From Providencia alcalifaciens (GTDB lineage: Bacteria > Pseudomonadota > Gammaproteobacteria > Enterobacterales > Enterobacteriaceae): a stretch of 64,000 nt of DNA. Of this stretch, positions 41,398-49,739 are shown in pieces. The first letter of the stretch is position 1. Every line of letters starts with the position of its first letter. The stretch covers positions 3,555,353 to 3,619,352 of the forward strand of contig JAOQNJ010000001.1 of NCBI GenBank assembly GCA_025961275.1, written 5' to 3'. A model generated the notes under the pieces. It was not told where the DNA came from, searched no databases, and saw only the letters and a program-made list of their open reading frames with translations. The position numbers and the translations under genes are program-made.

Positions 41398-42138
41398 ATG
41401 TTGAAACAAATTTGCGAACTAGCTATCGATGCAGGTTCTGCCATCATGGCTATCTATACTGCCCAAGAGCCGTTACAGATTGAGCATAAAAGCGATGACT
41501 CACCAGTCACCGCTGCGGATATCGCGGCTCACAATATCATTGCAGCGGGTTTGACGCGTATTACGCCAGATATTCCGCAATTATCTGAGGAAGCACCGCC
41601 TTCTTGGGATGAGCGTAAAGATTGGCAACGCTATTGGCTAATCGATCCTCTCGACGGCACCAAAGAGTTTATTCAACGTAATGGCGATTTTACGGTAAAT
41701 ATCGCGTTAATTGAAAACGGAATCCCTGTGATGGGAGTGGTTTATGCACCAGCTAAAGGCTTACTCTACTACGCGGAAGGCGGTCGGGCATGGAAAAAAG
41801 AAGGCAGCAACATCCAACAGATCCATGTAAATGACGTAACACCACCTGTGATAGTGATTAGTCGTTCCCATCAAGATAATGAATTACTGGATTATTTAGC
41901 ACAGATGGCCGCTCATGAAACGGTCGTTATTGGGTCATCATTAAAATTTTGTTGGGTCGCAGAAGGAAAAGCACAGCTCTACCCACGCTTCGGACCGACC
42001 AATACTTGGGATACTGCGGCAGGACATGCGATTGCGATAGCCGCGGGTGCTAAGGTGCTAGATTGGAATGGTAAAACGCTTGATTACACACCGAGAGAAT
42101 CTTTCTTAAATCCAGGCTTTCGTGTCACGCTATTTTAA
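41398..42138 (+). CDS. cysQ: 3'(2'),5'-bisphosphate nucleotidase CysQ
   Basis: A 246-residue member of the inositol monophosphatase-like family, the same length as E. coli CysQ. Metal-binding motifs are [15 protein letters not shown] and WDTAAGHAI. It converts 3'-phosphoadenosine 5'-phosphate to AMP, preventing toxic build-up in sulfate assimilation. Two ATGs are adjacent (41395, 41398); AAAGAGG is spaced better for the second, which also aligns with E. coli. A 31-base hairpin (42152-42183) follows. Confidence 0.96.
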   Translation: MLKQICELAIDAGSAIMAIYTAQEPLQIEHKSDDSPVTAADIAAHNIIAAGLTRITPDIPQLSEEAPPSWDERKDWQRYWLIDPLDGTKEFIQRNGDFTVNIALIENGIPVMGVVYAPAKGLLYYAEGGRAWKKEGSNIQQIHVNDVTPPVIVISRSHQDNELLDYLAQMAAHETVVIGSSLKFCWVAEGKAQLYPRFGPTNTWDTAAGHAIAIAAGAKVLDWNGKTLDYTPRESFLNPGFRVTLF

Positions 42139-42151
42139 TTGAAAGAAATAA

Positions 42152-42183
42152 AAGATAAGGTGGGTATTTACCCGCCTTATCTT
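42152..42183 (+). terminator. Hairpin after cysQ
   Basis: AAGATAAGG and GGGTA pair with TACCC and CCTTATCTT (one unpaired base on each side) to make a long stem with a very small loop. No long U-run follows, so it is a likely but imperfect terminator. Confidence 0.6.
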
Positions 42184-42257
42184 GCCATGCTTCACGTTGC
42201 ATGGTTGTTGCTTGCGCTCAGCAAGTCATCTATATGCCAATTTAATTATACTGAGTC

Positions 42258-43751
42258 TTAGTTATCCAATTTTAATACTTTAGCCGTTGCTGCTCGAATA
42301 TCAGAACACGCTTTTGCGTCTTGCTTTAAATCAATTCCATAAGTTGGAATGATCTCTTTTAAGCGAGTTTCCCAGCTATCTGATTTTAATTGGTCATCAA
42401 AGCAGGTTTTCAAAATATTTAGTGAAATAAAGGCCGCAGTTGAAGCTCCTGGGGATGCGCCCATTAGAACAGTGAATGATTTATCTGCGCTAGTAATCAG
42501 CTCTGTACCAAACTCAAGTACGCCTTTCTTATCATGATCAGGTTTAATGATTTGTACGCGTTGGCCTGCGACCACTTCTTTCCAATCTTCGCGTTGCGCT
42601 TCAGGATAGAACTGTTGCAGCATTGCAAATTGATGAGCCGATGTTTGCAGGACTTGCCCAACTAAATATTCAGCCAGTGGCCAGTTATCCTTAGCAACTG
42701 CTAACATTGGCTCGATATTATTCAATTTGACGGACTCAAATAAATCTAAGTAAGAGCCATGTTTGAGAAACTTACTAGAAAAGCCAGCATATGGGCCAAA
42801 TAGAAGTGAGCGCTTGCCGTCGATAATGCGTGTGTCTAAGTGCGGTACTGACATTGGTGGTGAGCCTTTGTCAGCTTTACCATAGACTTTAGCGTGGTGG
42901 CGATTGGCAATTTCTTCATTATCACAGCGTAACCAGATACCACTAACAGGGAAGCCGCCATAACCTTTTCCTTCAGGGATCCCCGATTTTTGCAGCAACT
43001 CAATGGATCGTCCACCTGCGCCAACAAAAACAAACTTAGCAGAAGTTATTGTTTTTTCGTGAGTCAGCAGATTTTTAACTTCAATATCCCAGCGACCATC
43101 AGTGGTTTGTTTGATGTCGATAACTTCATGCTTGTAATGGACGGCAAAGCCTTGTTGCTTATCCAGTTGTGCCATTAACAAATGAGTGAGTGCACCATAA
43201 TCGACATCAGCACCCGTGATAACCCGTGTGACCGCAATGGCTTCTTTTGGATCACGGCCTTCCATGATAAGAGGGGCCCATTCGTTAATTTGTTTAGGAT
43301 CATCACTGTATTCCATATTTTGATAGCAGTGATGAGCTGACATTTGGCGATAACGTTGCTGTAAGAATTTCACGTTATCTTCACCCCAAACAAAACTCAT
43401 GTGTGGGCAAGAGTGAATAAAGTCACGCGGGTCAGTAATCTTGCCTTTTGTGACGAGATACGACCAAAGCTGGCGTGATAAATCGAATTCAGTATTCACT
43501 TCAAGTGCTTTGCTAATATCGACGGTGCCATCAGGATTTGGTGGGGTGTAGTTCATTTCGCAGTTTGCTGCATGACCTGTTCCCGCATTATTCCATGGAT
43601 GTGAGCTTTCTTGCGCGCAATCATTGAGTTTTTCAAATATCGCGATGTTAAGGGAAGGCTCTAATTCTTTTAAAAAAGTGGCAAGAGTGGTGCTCATGAT
43701 ACCAGCACCGATTAGCGCGATATCGACTTGTTCTGAAATGGGCTTACTCAT
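42258..43751 (-). CDS. mqo: Malate:quinone oxidoreductase
   Basis: A 497-residue FAD enzyme. The N-terminal Rossmann motif IALIGAGIMSTTLA, NNAGTGHAANCEMNYTP, GADVDYGALT and GAGGRSIELL are Mqo blocks, and the C-terminus has VLMGASPGASTAA. It oxidises malate to oxaloacetate on the inner face of the membrane and passes electrons to quinones. It is somewhat shorter than E. coli Mqo (548), but the N- and C-terminal blocks are intact, so it looks complete. AGGAG precedes the ATG. It follows a cupin gene by nine bases and is probably in one operon with it. NAD-linked mdh is also in this window. Confidence 0.95.
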   Translation of the reverse strand: MSKPISEQVDIALIGAGIMSTTLATFLKELEPSLNIAIFEKLNDCAQESSHPWNNAGTGHAANCEMNYTPPNPDGTVDISKALEVNTEFDLSRQLWSYLVTKGKITDPRDFIHSCPHMSFVWGEDNVKFLQQRYRQMSAHHCYQNMEYSDDPKQINEWAPLIMEGRDPKEAIAVTRVITGADVDYGALTHLLMAQLDKQQGFAVHYKHEVIDIKQTTDGRWDIEVKNLLTHEKTITSAKFVFVGAGGRSIELLQKSGIPEGKGYGGFPVSGIWLRCDNEEIANRHHAKVYGKADKGSPPMSVPHLDTRIIDGKRSLLFGPYAGFSSKFLKHGSYLDLFESVKLNNIEPMLAVAKDNWPLAEYLVGQVLQTSAHQFAMLQQFYPEAQREDWKEVVAGQRVQIIKPDHDKKGVLEFGTELITSADKSFTVLMGASPGASTAAFISLNILKTCFDDQLKSDSWETRLKEIIPTYGIDLKQDAKACSDIRAATAKVLKLDN

Positions 43752-43760
43752 GTAAAACTC

Positions 43761-44150
43761 CTATGACTTAGCAGGTTTGAAACTCAGTTCCGCACCTTCT
43801 TGATAGACAACATAAGCGCGGCGCCAAGGTTCATCGCCAATTAAACGCCATTTATGCCCAGTTCCCGTGTTGTCTTGAGCAAGTAAGATATCACCCGGTT
43901 TAATAATAAAGGTTGACCCATCTTTAGTTTCAAACTCTAACGTACCTGAAAGGGTAATGACATAACGTGGAACAGGATCTTTATGCCAATCCCAAGAACC
44001 ACCAGAGGTGGTTTCACGAAAAGAGAGTTCACTGACGCCAATAGCAGGGGTTTCGCTATCACCTCTAGCTTCACCGCTCAGCTCAATAGTACCTTCTTCA
44101 AAAAGGGAATTACCATCTTCACCAGTCCACATACGAACGCAACGTATCAT
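43761..44150 (-). CDS. Small cupin-domain protein next to mqo
   Basis: A 129-residue single-domain cupin. Around residues 50-75 lies GSWDWHKDPVPRYVITLSG, a degenerate cupin motif 1 with one clear metal-type His, and PGDILLAQDNTGTGHKW is motif 2 with its His. I do not recognise a characterised orthologue, so catalytic or binding function is unknown. The ATG at 44150 has GAGGGG upstream; an ATG twelve codons earlier (44186) is possible. It ends nine bases before mqo, so co-expression with malate oxidation is likely. Confidence 0.78.
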   Translation of the reverse strand: MIRCVRMWTGEDGNSLFEEGTIELSGEARGDSETPAIGVSELSFRETTSGGSWDWHKDPVPRYVITLSGTLEFETKDGSTFIIKPGDILLAQDNTGTGHKWRLIGDEPWRRAYVVYQEGAELSFKPAKS

Positions 44151-44699
44151 ATTATTTAACCCCTCAATTAAGTTTATACTTATCATCTTTCAAGCTACTT
44201 CTGGTTGTGGATATAAGCAATATTTGCAAATTGAATCACGGTGTTATCTATGCTTATTGTACTTTTCTGTATAGAAAAAATTAGCTCATTAACCGGATGT
44301 ACTTGGAATTATGTAAAGTATATACATGGAATAGGTAAAATTACCTGGATATTACTTAAGTGTATCTTGAATTATTTTATGTATATGAAGTTATATTTTG
44401 AAAGAAAAATCTTATATGAATTATTGTAGCGCATTCTAAATTAAAATAAATACTGTAGGAATTTGCAGGTTGTTTTTTGATGATATTAAATAATTGAAAT
44501 AGGAGTGCTTGAGACTTAATTTGATTAATTGATAATTATTATTTACATTACGCGATGATTAAATTTATTTTCAATTTAGTTACGTTAATGACTCATCACT
44601 AAAAGACATAATAATGTTATGCATAGTAGGAAAAGTTAATATTATATATTTTACTTTCCAATTTTTATTCGGAAGATGAATGGAATAATCTACATGCAT
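44151..44699. other. Long AT-rich gap upstream of the cupin gene
   Basis: About 550 very AT-rich bases. The one open frame (44241-44429) has no recognisable family and no ribosome site, and I do not consider it a gene. The promoter of the cupin-mqo pair should be at the left end. Confidence 0.5.
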
Positions 44700-44815
44700 T
44701 ATGTATATATCGTCATACTTTAAGGTATCGATATTAGCAAATTTTATAACCCGAGCTGCTGAGTTATCTATGATTTCGGGTTATCTTGGTCGTTATCTAT
44801 ATGAATCTTGAATGA
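44700..44815. repeat. Degenerate ERIC-like segment with hairpin, after nudK
   Basis: TATATCGTCATACTTTAAGG resembles the family left end. An inner hairpin ATAACCCGA/TCGGGTTAT (44749-44787) lies just past the nudK stop on the minus strand and could help end that transcript. Confidence 0.35.
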
Positions 44816-44837
44816 TATTTAGAAATATCACTTAATG

Positions 44838-45431
44838 CTAAGTACGTTTTAAAATATTATTTAATGCAAGGTGCTGTATTAACATTATGGTTTTACCATC
44901 AACAATTTCACCCTTTTTTATTGCTTCTAAAGCTTTTGGAAAAGGCCACTCTAATACTTCAATATCTTCCCCTTCATCGGCAAGCCCACCTCCTGCGCTT
45001 ATGCGATCGTGGTCATGATATTCAGCAATATAGAAATAGAGTTTTTCGGTTACAGAGCCTGGGCTCATGTATGCTTCAAATACCTTTTCAATTTTCTCGA
45101 TTTTAAAGCCTGTTTCTTCTTGAGTCTCAGCAATAATGCGTTCTTCTGGTGAGGCGTTATCAAGCAAACCTGCAGCGGCTTCAATCAAAAAATTATTATA
45201 GCCAGTAATGTATAAAGGAAAACGAAATTGGCGAATCAAAACAATACTATTTTTGGCTTTGCTGTATAGCAAAATCGTTGCACCATTCCCCCTATCATAG
45301 GATTCTCGAGTTTGCTCCTGCCAACTTCCATCATGGCGTTGAAGTTCATAAGTATACTTTTTTAGGGTGTACCAATTGTTGGATAGCAAGGTTTCTCGGA
45401 CATTACGAATTTGAGGATGTTTAGTGGACAT
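44838..45431 (-). CDS. nudK: Nudix GDP-mannose hydrolase NudK
   Basis: A 197-residue Nudix protein. YDRGNGATILLY, VLIRQFRFP, the Nudix helix AGLLDNASPEE...ETQEETGF (about residues 86-110) and YMSPGSVTE match E. coli NudK closely. As in E. coli, the first part of the Nudix box is degenerate, but the EETG core is kept. NudK hydrolyses GDP-mannose to GMP and mannose 1-phosphate. GAAGG precedes the ATG. In E. coli it lies elsewhere; here it lies in the block between cysQ and ytfJ. Confidence 0.9.
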   Translation of the reverse strand: MSTKHPQIRNVRETLLSNNWYTLKKYTYELQRHDGSWQEQTRESYDRGNGATILLYSKAKNSIVLIRQFRFPLYITGYNNFLIEAAAGLLDNASPEERIIAETQEETGFKIEKIEKVFEAYMSPGSVTEKLYFYIAEYHDHDRISAGGGLADEGEDIEVLEWPFPKALEAIKKGEIVDGKTIMLIQHLALNNILKRT

Positions 45432-45565
45432 GATGTTACCTTCATAATAGGAATAAAGGACAATTTAGCACTAATAAAATCATCCCGAAATATCTTCGTT
45501 CACCACAGCGCCGTGGCATATATTATTTGGGTTATATGACAGTTTTTTTCAAAAGACCCAAAGAC

Positions 45566-45592
45566 AAAGCAGCCATAATCATGGCTGCTTTT
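45566..45592 (-). terminator. Terminator after ygiW
   Basis: AAAGCAGCCAT pairs with ATGGCTGCTTT around AATC. On the minus strand, reading away from ygiW, it is followed by TGTCTTTG; the stem is strong but the U-run weak. Confidence 0.7.
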
Positions 45593-45618
45593 GCACTATT
45601 TATCGATAAGATAAAACG

Positions 45619-46023
45619 CTATTTAATGATTTGAATTTGCTTAACGTCAACTTCACGAGAGTTCCAATCTTTATCAATTTTACCGCGAATTTCGACTTTA
45701 TCTTTTGGCGTCACATTGACACCATTCCAGCGTTTGTGGCTAATTTCGAGATTAATCGTGCCAGTTCCATCAGTAAATTCATAATGCTTTTCATCAAGTT
45801 GCTTAACGATATTACCGCGCAAAATAACCCAGCTGTCATCGGATAACTCTAGTGCTTGAGCGACATTGGTTTCACCGCTATTAGGACCGATGAAACCTCC
45901 AGTTTGTGTCTTTTGAGCGGTGGTGTTTTGTGTCGCCCCGGGTCCGTCAAAGCCACCATTCGCAGCGAATACTGGTGCAGAAGCTAATGCAGCAATCAGA
46001 GCAATTAAAGGTAATTTTTTCAT
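45619..46023 (-). CDS. ygiW: Periplasmic OB-fold stress protein YgiW (BOF family)
   Basis: A 134-residue protein with a signal peptide (MKKLPLIALIAALASAPVFA) and a bacterial OB-fold domain: WVILRGNIVKQL, YEFTDGTGTI, HKRWNGVNVTPKDKVEI, and a C-terminus very like E. coli YgiW. The family is linked to stress tolerance and, in Salmonella (VisP), to virulence. The start is ATG 46023, preceded by GGAG; an upstream ATG at 46047 is in frame but lacks a good site. It is divergent from qseBC, the same pairing as in E. coli. Confidence 0.9.
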   Translation of the reverse strand: MKKLPLIALIAALASAPVFAANGGFDGPGATQNTTAQKTQTGGFIGPNSGETNVAQALELSDDSWVILRGNIVKQLDEKHYEFTDGTGTINLEISHKRWNGVNVTPKDKVEIRGKIDKDWNSREVDVKQIQIIK

Positions 46024-46083
46024 TGTGGTATTCTCCATTAGTGACACAAATTGTGTTTACGGAAACTATTAAAACAAGAAATT

Positions 46084-46099
46084 CTTAACAGGATCTTAA
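46084..46099. promoter_or_regulatory. Direct repeat CTTAA-N6-CTTAA, candidate QseB site
   Basis: CTTAA at 46084-46088 and 46095-46099, separated by CAGGAT, lies in the ygiW-qseB intergenic region about 60 bases upstream of ygiW and 100 upstream of qseB. The pattern resembles PmrA/QseB-type direct repeats and the CTTAA-N6-CTTAA sites I recall reported for QseB in Aggregatibacter. Confidence 0.55.
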
Positions 46100-46200
46100 G
46101 GACTCACATTAAAAAAATATATTTTAAATTTGATTGATTGCAACTGGTCATCAGCACATTAATCAGATAAATATAATCATATTCTAGTGAGGGGATAATC

Positions 46201-46863
46201 ATGCGTGTTTTGCTAATAGAAGATGACAGACTAATTGGTGATGGCTTAAAGGTAGGTTTGAGTCAGCTCGGCTTTACGATTGATTGGTTTACCGATGGCA
46301 AGCAAGGGCAAGTCGCATTATTTGATGCGCCTTATGATGCCGTGATATTGGATCTCTCTTTGCCCGGTTTAGATGGTATGGATATTTTAAAGCATTGGCG
46401 CATAGAGGGGCGTGATGAGCCAGTGCTAATATTAACAGCGAGAGATGCCCTTGATCAACGAGTGCAAGGATTGCAGCAAGGCGCAGATGATTATCTTTGT
46501 AAACCATTTGCATTAGCGGAAGTTGCGGCTCGTCTACAAGCATTGATCCGCAGGCGTAGTGGGCAGCTATCACCAATATTAAAACATGGCGATGTTGAAA
46601 TGGATCCGATTGCGATGAGCGTGACATGTCATAGCGAACCAATACAGCTAAAAAGCAAAGAACTCTCATTGCTTTCACTATTTTTGCATAATCCCAATAA
46701 AGTGCTGTCTCGGGCGCTAATTGAAGAGAAATTGTATAATTGGGGAGATGAAGTCTCAAGTAACGCGGTTGAAGTTCATATTCATCATCTGCGACGCAAG
46801 TTAGGCTCAAATTTTATTCGCACTATCCATGGGGTTGGTTATCGTTTAGGTGAAGATGCATGA
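46201..46863 (+). CDS. qseB: Response regulator QseB
   Basis: A 220-residue OmpR-type regulator. The receiver domain has the acidic pair ED at residues 8-9, the phosphoryl Asp in [12 protein letters not shown] (about residue 51), and Lys in LCKPFAL. The C-terminal winged helix includes [12 protein letters not shown] and [12 protein letters not shown]. It partners QseC in a two-component system tied to motility, biofilm and adrenergic signals in enterics. GAGGGGA precedes the ATG. Its last four bases overlap qseC (ATGA), so the two are translated together. Confidence 0.93.
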   Translation: MRVLLIEDDRLIGDGLKVGLSQLGFTIDWFTDGKQGQVALFDAPYDAVILDLSLPGLDGMDILKHWRIEGRDEPVLILTARDALDQRVQGLQQGADDYLCKPFALAEVAARLQALIRRRSGQLSPILKHGDVEMDPIAMSVTCHSEPIQLKSKELSLLSLFLHNPNKVLSRALIEEKLYNWGDEVSSNAVEVHIHHLRRKLGSNFIRTIHGVGYRLGEDA

Positions 46864-48206
46864 AAACCTTTAGCTTACGCCTAAAACTCGTCGTGATGTT
46901 GCTGCTATTAGCTTTGATAACATGGGGAGCGGCAAGTTTACTTGCATGGTACCAAACCTACAAAACGATTAATGAGTTATTTGATACGCAGCAAATGGTA
47001 TTTGCAAAAAGGTTATCAGTTCTACCTTCTGATCTTGATCTCAATAGTTCCTCATTACCAAAAACCAAACAAATGTTGCGAAAAAATCGTGGTAATCAAG
47101 ATGATGAAGCACTTGCCTTTGCCATTTTTACACCACAAGGTGAAATGGTGCTCAATGATGGTGATAATGGTCGCAAAATACCTTTTGAATTTCGTCGAGA
47201 AGGATTTAGTGAAGGTAGAATTAAAGGCAATGATGATGAGTGGCGTTTTGTCTGGCTAAAATCAGCAGAAGGTAAATATATTATTGTAGTCGGTCAAGAA
47301 TGGGAATATCGCCAAGAAATGGCGATGCATATTATGGTAGCGCAATTTTTACCTTGGTTAAGTGCGTTACCAATCATGCTCATTTTATTTTTATGGCTAT
47401 TAACACTAGCACTACGTCCATTGCGTCAGGTTGCGATTCAGCTATATCATCGGCAACCCGATGAACTCAGCGCAGTACGGGTTGAGCGATTACCCACGGA
47501 AGTAAAACCTCTGTTAGACGCTCTAAATAGCTTATTTGAGCGAATTCAGCTGATGTTTGTACGTGAGCGACAATTCACTTCGGACGCTGCACATGAGCTA
47601 CGCAGTCCGTTAGCTGCTCTGAAAGTGCAAGCGGAAGTGGTACAAATTGCTGGACATGATCCTGCAATTCGGGAACATGCAGTCGCTAATTTATCAGAGG
47701 GAATAGATAGAGCTGCGCGTCTTGTTGATCAGCTATTGATGCTTTCTCGATTGGAATCTTTATCTCAGCTTGATGATGTTGAGCAATTATCATGGTTATC
47801 TCTTATCGATTCATCAGTAAGAGATATCGCAGCAGAAGCAACGGCGGCACAAGCGACTGTTGAAATCACGGTTATCAATGAACCTTCACCAATCATAGGG
47901 CAGCGCTTACTTTTAGCTATATTGTTAAGAAACTTACTACACAATGCCATCCGCTACGGTAAAGCGGGAGGTAAGATCGAGATTGAGCTAAATCGTGATT
48001 ATCTTGCTATTACGGATGATGGGCAAGGTGTTACTGTAGATGTACTTAATAGATTAGGCGAGCGTTTTTATCGTCCACCAGGACAAGAGAAAACAGGCAG
48101 TGGCTTAGGGTTATCTATTGCTAAAAGAATTGCGCAGTTACATCACTTGAGATTGGTGTTTGCGAACGTTGAGAATGGTGGGTTTTGTGTAAAAATCTAT
48201 TGGTGA
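46860..48206 (+). CDS. qseC: Sensor histidine kinase QseC
   Basis: A 448-residue two-pass membrane kinase, one residue shorter than E. coli QseC. Helices at about residues 9-29 and 158-178 flank a periplasmic sensor domain. A HAMP-like segment leads to the H box [17 protein letters not shown] (His at about residue 246), the N box [13 protein letters not shown], and [13 protein letters not shown]. coli QseC responds to autoinducer-3 and catecholamines; whether the sensor specificity is kept here cannot be told from sequence. Confidence 0.93.
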   Translation: MKTFSLRLKLVVMLLLLALITWGAASLLAWYQTYKTINELFDTQQMVFAKRLSVLPSDLDLNSSSLPKTKQMLRKNRGNQDDEALAFAIFTPQGEMVLNDGDNGRKIPFEFRREGFSEGRIKGNDDEWRFVWLKSAEGKYIIVVGQEWEYRQEMAMHIMVAQFLPWLSALPIMLILFLWLLTLALRPLRQVAIQLYHRQPDELSAVRVERLPTEVKPLLDALNSLFERIQLMFVRERQFTSDAAHELRSPLAALKVQAEVVQIAGHDPAIREHAVANLSEGIDRAARLVDQLLMLSRLESLSQLDDVEQLSWLSLIDSSVRDIAAEATAAQATVEITVINEPSPIIGQRLLLAILLRNLLHNAIRYGKAGGKIEIELNRDYLAITDDGQGVTVDVLNRLGERFYRPPGQEKTGSGLGLSIAKRIAQLHHLRLVFANVENGGFCVKIYW

Positions 48207-48368
48207 TAATCGTTTATGTGTCGTGAGAGGTAAATAAATCTTATTATAATGATTAATTATTAATTAACTCCAAATAATTATTCATTTTGTTTTTTTTAAA
48301 TAGTTGGTCATTTTAGAATAACTCACTATTTATAAGGTTGATTATTTTTTGTCTATTAATTCAACTCT

Positions 48369-48402
48369 CTAAGTGCAAGACAGCGTACTCACGTGCACTT
48401 AG
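48369..48402. terminator. Hairpin between qseC and ytfJ
   Basis: CTAAGTGCA pairs perfectly with TGCACTTAG around a 16-base loop. It lies between convergent qseC and ytfJ, a place where a shared terminator is expected, but there are no strong U-runs. Confidence 0.45.
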
Positions 48403-48435
48403 AAATAATTATCTTATATTTACCTGTTACAAACA

Positions 48436-48996
48436 TTACTGGGTTAGTTCTGATTTGATGAGTGAAATAGCTTTAGCGACCTCTGTTGATGTCAGCGTTC
48501 CATCTTTAAAGTAAATAACTTTTCCTTGCTTATTCAATATGATAATTGCTGAACTTTTAGGGGCGAGATCCCAAGCCTTTTTCACTACGCCATTACTATC
48601 AACAATGAACTGTGAGTAAGGGAACTCCTTCTTACTATCTTCCACACTATTGCTGACAAAAATACCAGTACCAAAAATAGCGTCGTCGGCATTAATAATA
48701 GAGGTTGTTTGATAGGTATCGTGTGGAAAGCTCTCTTTTTTTATGGCTTCAATTAACGGTGCATTCAGCTCTTTCGCTGAAGAACGTCCCGCAATATGTT
48801 GAATTGTCCTTACTTTTCCAGCTAACTGCTGACTTTTCCAATCTTGATATGAAAACTTTCCTTCTTTATTTAGTCGCATTTCTCCTTTGGTAGATACAGA
48901 AACAGAGGGGACGGGTTGATTGAGTTGAATAGAACTTGCAAAGGCTGTAGACGATAGCGTTAACAGGAAAACTAATAAAAAATGTTTTTTAATCAT
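48436..48996 (-). CDS. ytfJ: YtfJ-family periplasmic protein
   Basis: A 186-residue protein with a signal peptide (about residues 1-20, ending STAFA) and a thioredoxin-like fold of the YtfJ family, without a CxxC motif. AGKVRTIQHIAGRSSAKELN and the C-terminal IILNKQGKVIYFKDG agree with E. coli YtfJ. Function is not established. GAGG precedes the ATG. In E. coli it directly follows cysQ and ytfI; here it is separated from cysQ by the mqo-qseC block. Confidence 0.88.
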   Translation of the reverse strand: MIKKHFLLVFLLTLSSTAFASSIQLNQPVPSVSVSTKGEMRLNKEGKFSYQDWKSQQLAGKVRTIQHIAGRSSAKELNAPLIEAIKKESFPHDTYQTTSIINADDAIFGTGIFVSNSVEDSKKEFPYSQFIVDSNGVVKKAWDLAPKSSAIIILNKQGKVIYFKDGTLTSTEVAKAISLIKSELTQ

Positions 48997-49303
48997 AATC
49001 TTGCCTCAATTGGTTATGTTTTAGCATTTGGGATAGGTTATGAGCGATCGTGAAGAGGTATTATGCTCATAGTTATAGCATAACTCATCCGATGAGTTGC
49101 GATGTGGTAATTAACATTTTTGTAAAAAACAGCATAAATACAAGGTTTTTGACGTTATTGACGAGTTTTTCATATTGTCATTTTCTGTCAGGGAATTGAA
49201 TAAAACTGCAATAATAGAACCAAAGTGAATATTACTGGTCTATTATTAGTATCCGGTATGAGTGATTGAGTATCGTAAGACAATAAGGAAAGGAAAAGTT
49301 CTA
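48997..49303. other. Non-coding gap between ytfJ and ytfK
   Basis: A 307-base interval between divergent genes. No gene or strong structure is seen. It should contain the promoters of both genes. Confidence 0.45.
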
Positions 49304-49510
49304 ATGAAAATATTTAACCGTTATAACCCATCCAAAATTGCACTCTACGTTAAAACGCTATTTAGTGGCCGTCTTTATATCAAAGACTTCGGCGCCTTTG
49401 AATTCAACTACGGTAAAATATTACCGCCAAAAGTAAGTGATAAACGCCATTACAATGTGATGAGCGAGGTAAATAAACAAGTTCTTGTTCTACAGGCTGA
49501 GTTAGGGTAA
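49304..49510 (+). CDS. ytfK: YtfK, DUF1107 stress-response protein
   Basis: A 68-residue protein whose [19 protein letters not shown] start and [11 protein letters not shown] core match E. coli YtfK closely. In E. coli YtfK binds SpoT and tips it towards (p)ppGpp synthesis during phosphate or fatty acid starvation. The frame is open 14 codons upstream, but AAGGAAAGG sits before the ATG at 49304, which gives the family length. Confidence 0.92.
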   Translation: MKIFNRYNPSKIALYVKTLFSGRLYIKDFGAFEFNYGKILPPKVSDKRHYNVMSEVNKQVLVLQAELG

Positions 49511-49560
49511 TGACTTGTTTTAATAGAAAAAATTCTATTTAGCTATGCGCTTAATATTTT

Positions 49561-49684
49561 AAGTTGCAGCAAGAGCAATATGTTATGAATATAGCATTTT
49601 AGTTTAAGGCCCAAATTACATACGGCTGCATGTTCATTGGGTTACGTTGCTTTATTCCCTCGCCTCAACTCGAATTATTGCAAC
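49561..49684. repeat. ERIC-like repeat between ytfK and paeA
   Basis: Starts near AAGTTGCAGCAAGAGC, contains CAAATTACATACGGCTGCATG then TTCATTGGG (compare the ERIC core of the 2907 array), and ends CAACTCGAATTATT. Outer ends are only partly kept. Confidence 0.5.
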
Positions 49685-49686
49685 AT

Positions 49687-49712
49687 AAAACGGCGCCACA
49701 CAGCGGTGGCGC
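49687..49712 (-). terminator. Terminator after paeA (ytfL)
   Basis: GCGCCAC pairs with GTGGCGC around ACAGCG. On the minus strand the stem is followed by CGTTTTATG, a short U-run, 28 bases past the paeA stop. Confidence 0.7.
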
Positions 49713-49739
49713 GTTAAAAGAAACGAGCTATTTAAAGAA

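Noticed and set aside
42258-43751. Truncated or pseudogene mqo, since it is shorter than the E. coli protein
   Set aside because: The FAD motif at the start and the conserved C-terminal block are both intact. Mqo proteins near 490-500 residues are common.
44241-44429. 62-residue open frame in the AT-rich gap before the cupin gene
   Set aside because: No recognisable family, no ribosome site and composition typical of non-coding AT-rich DNA.
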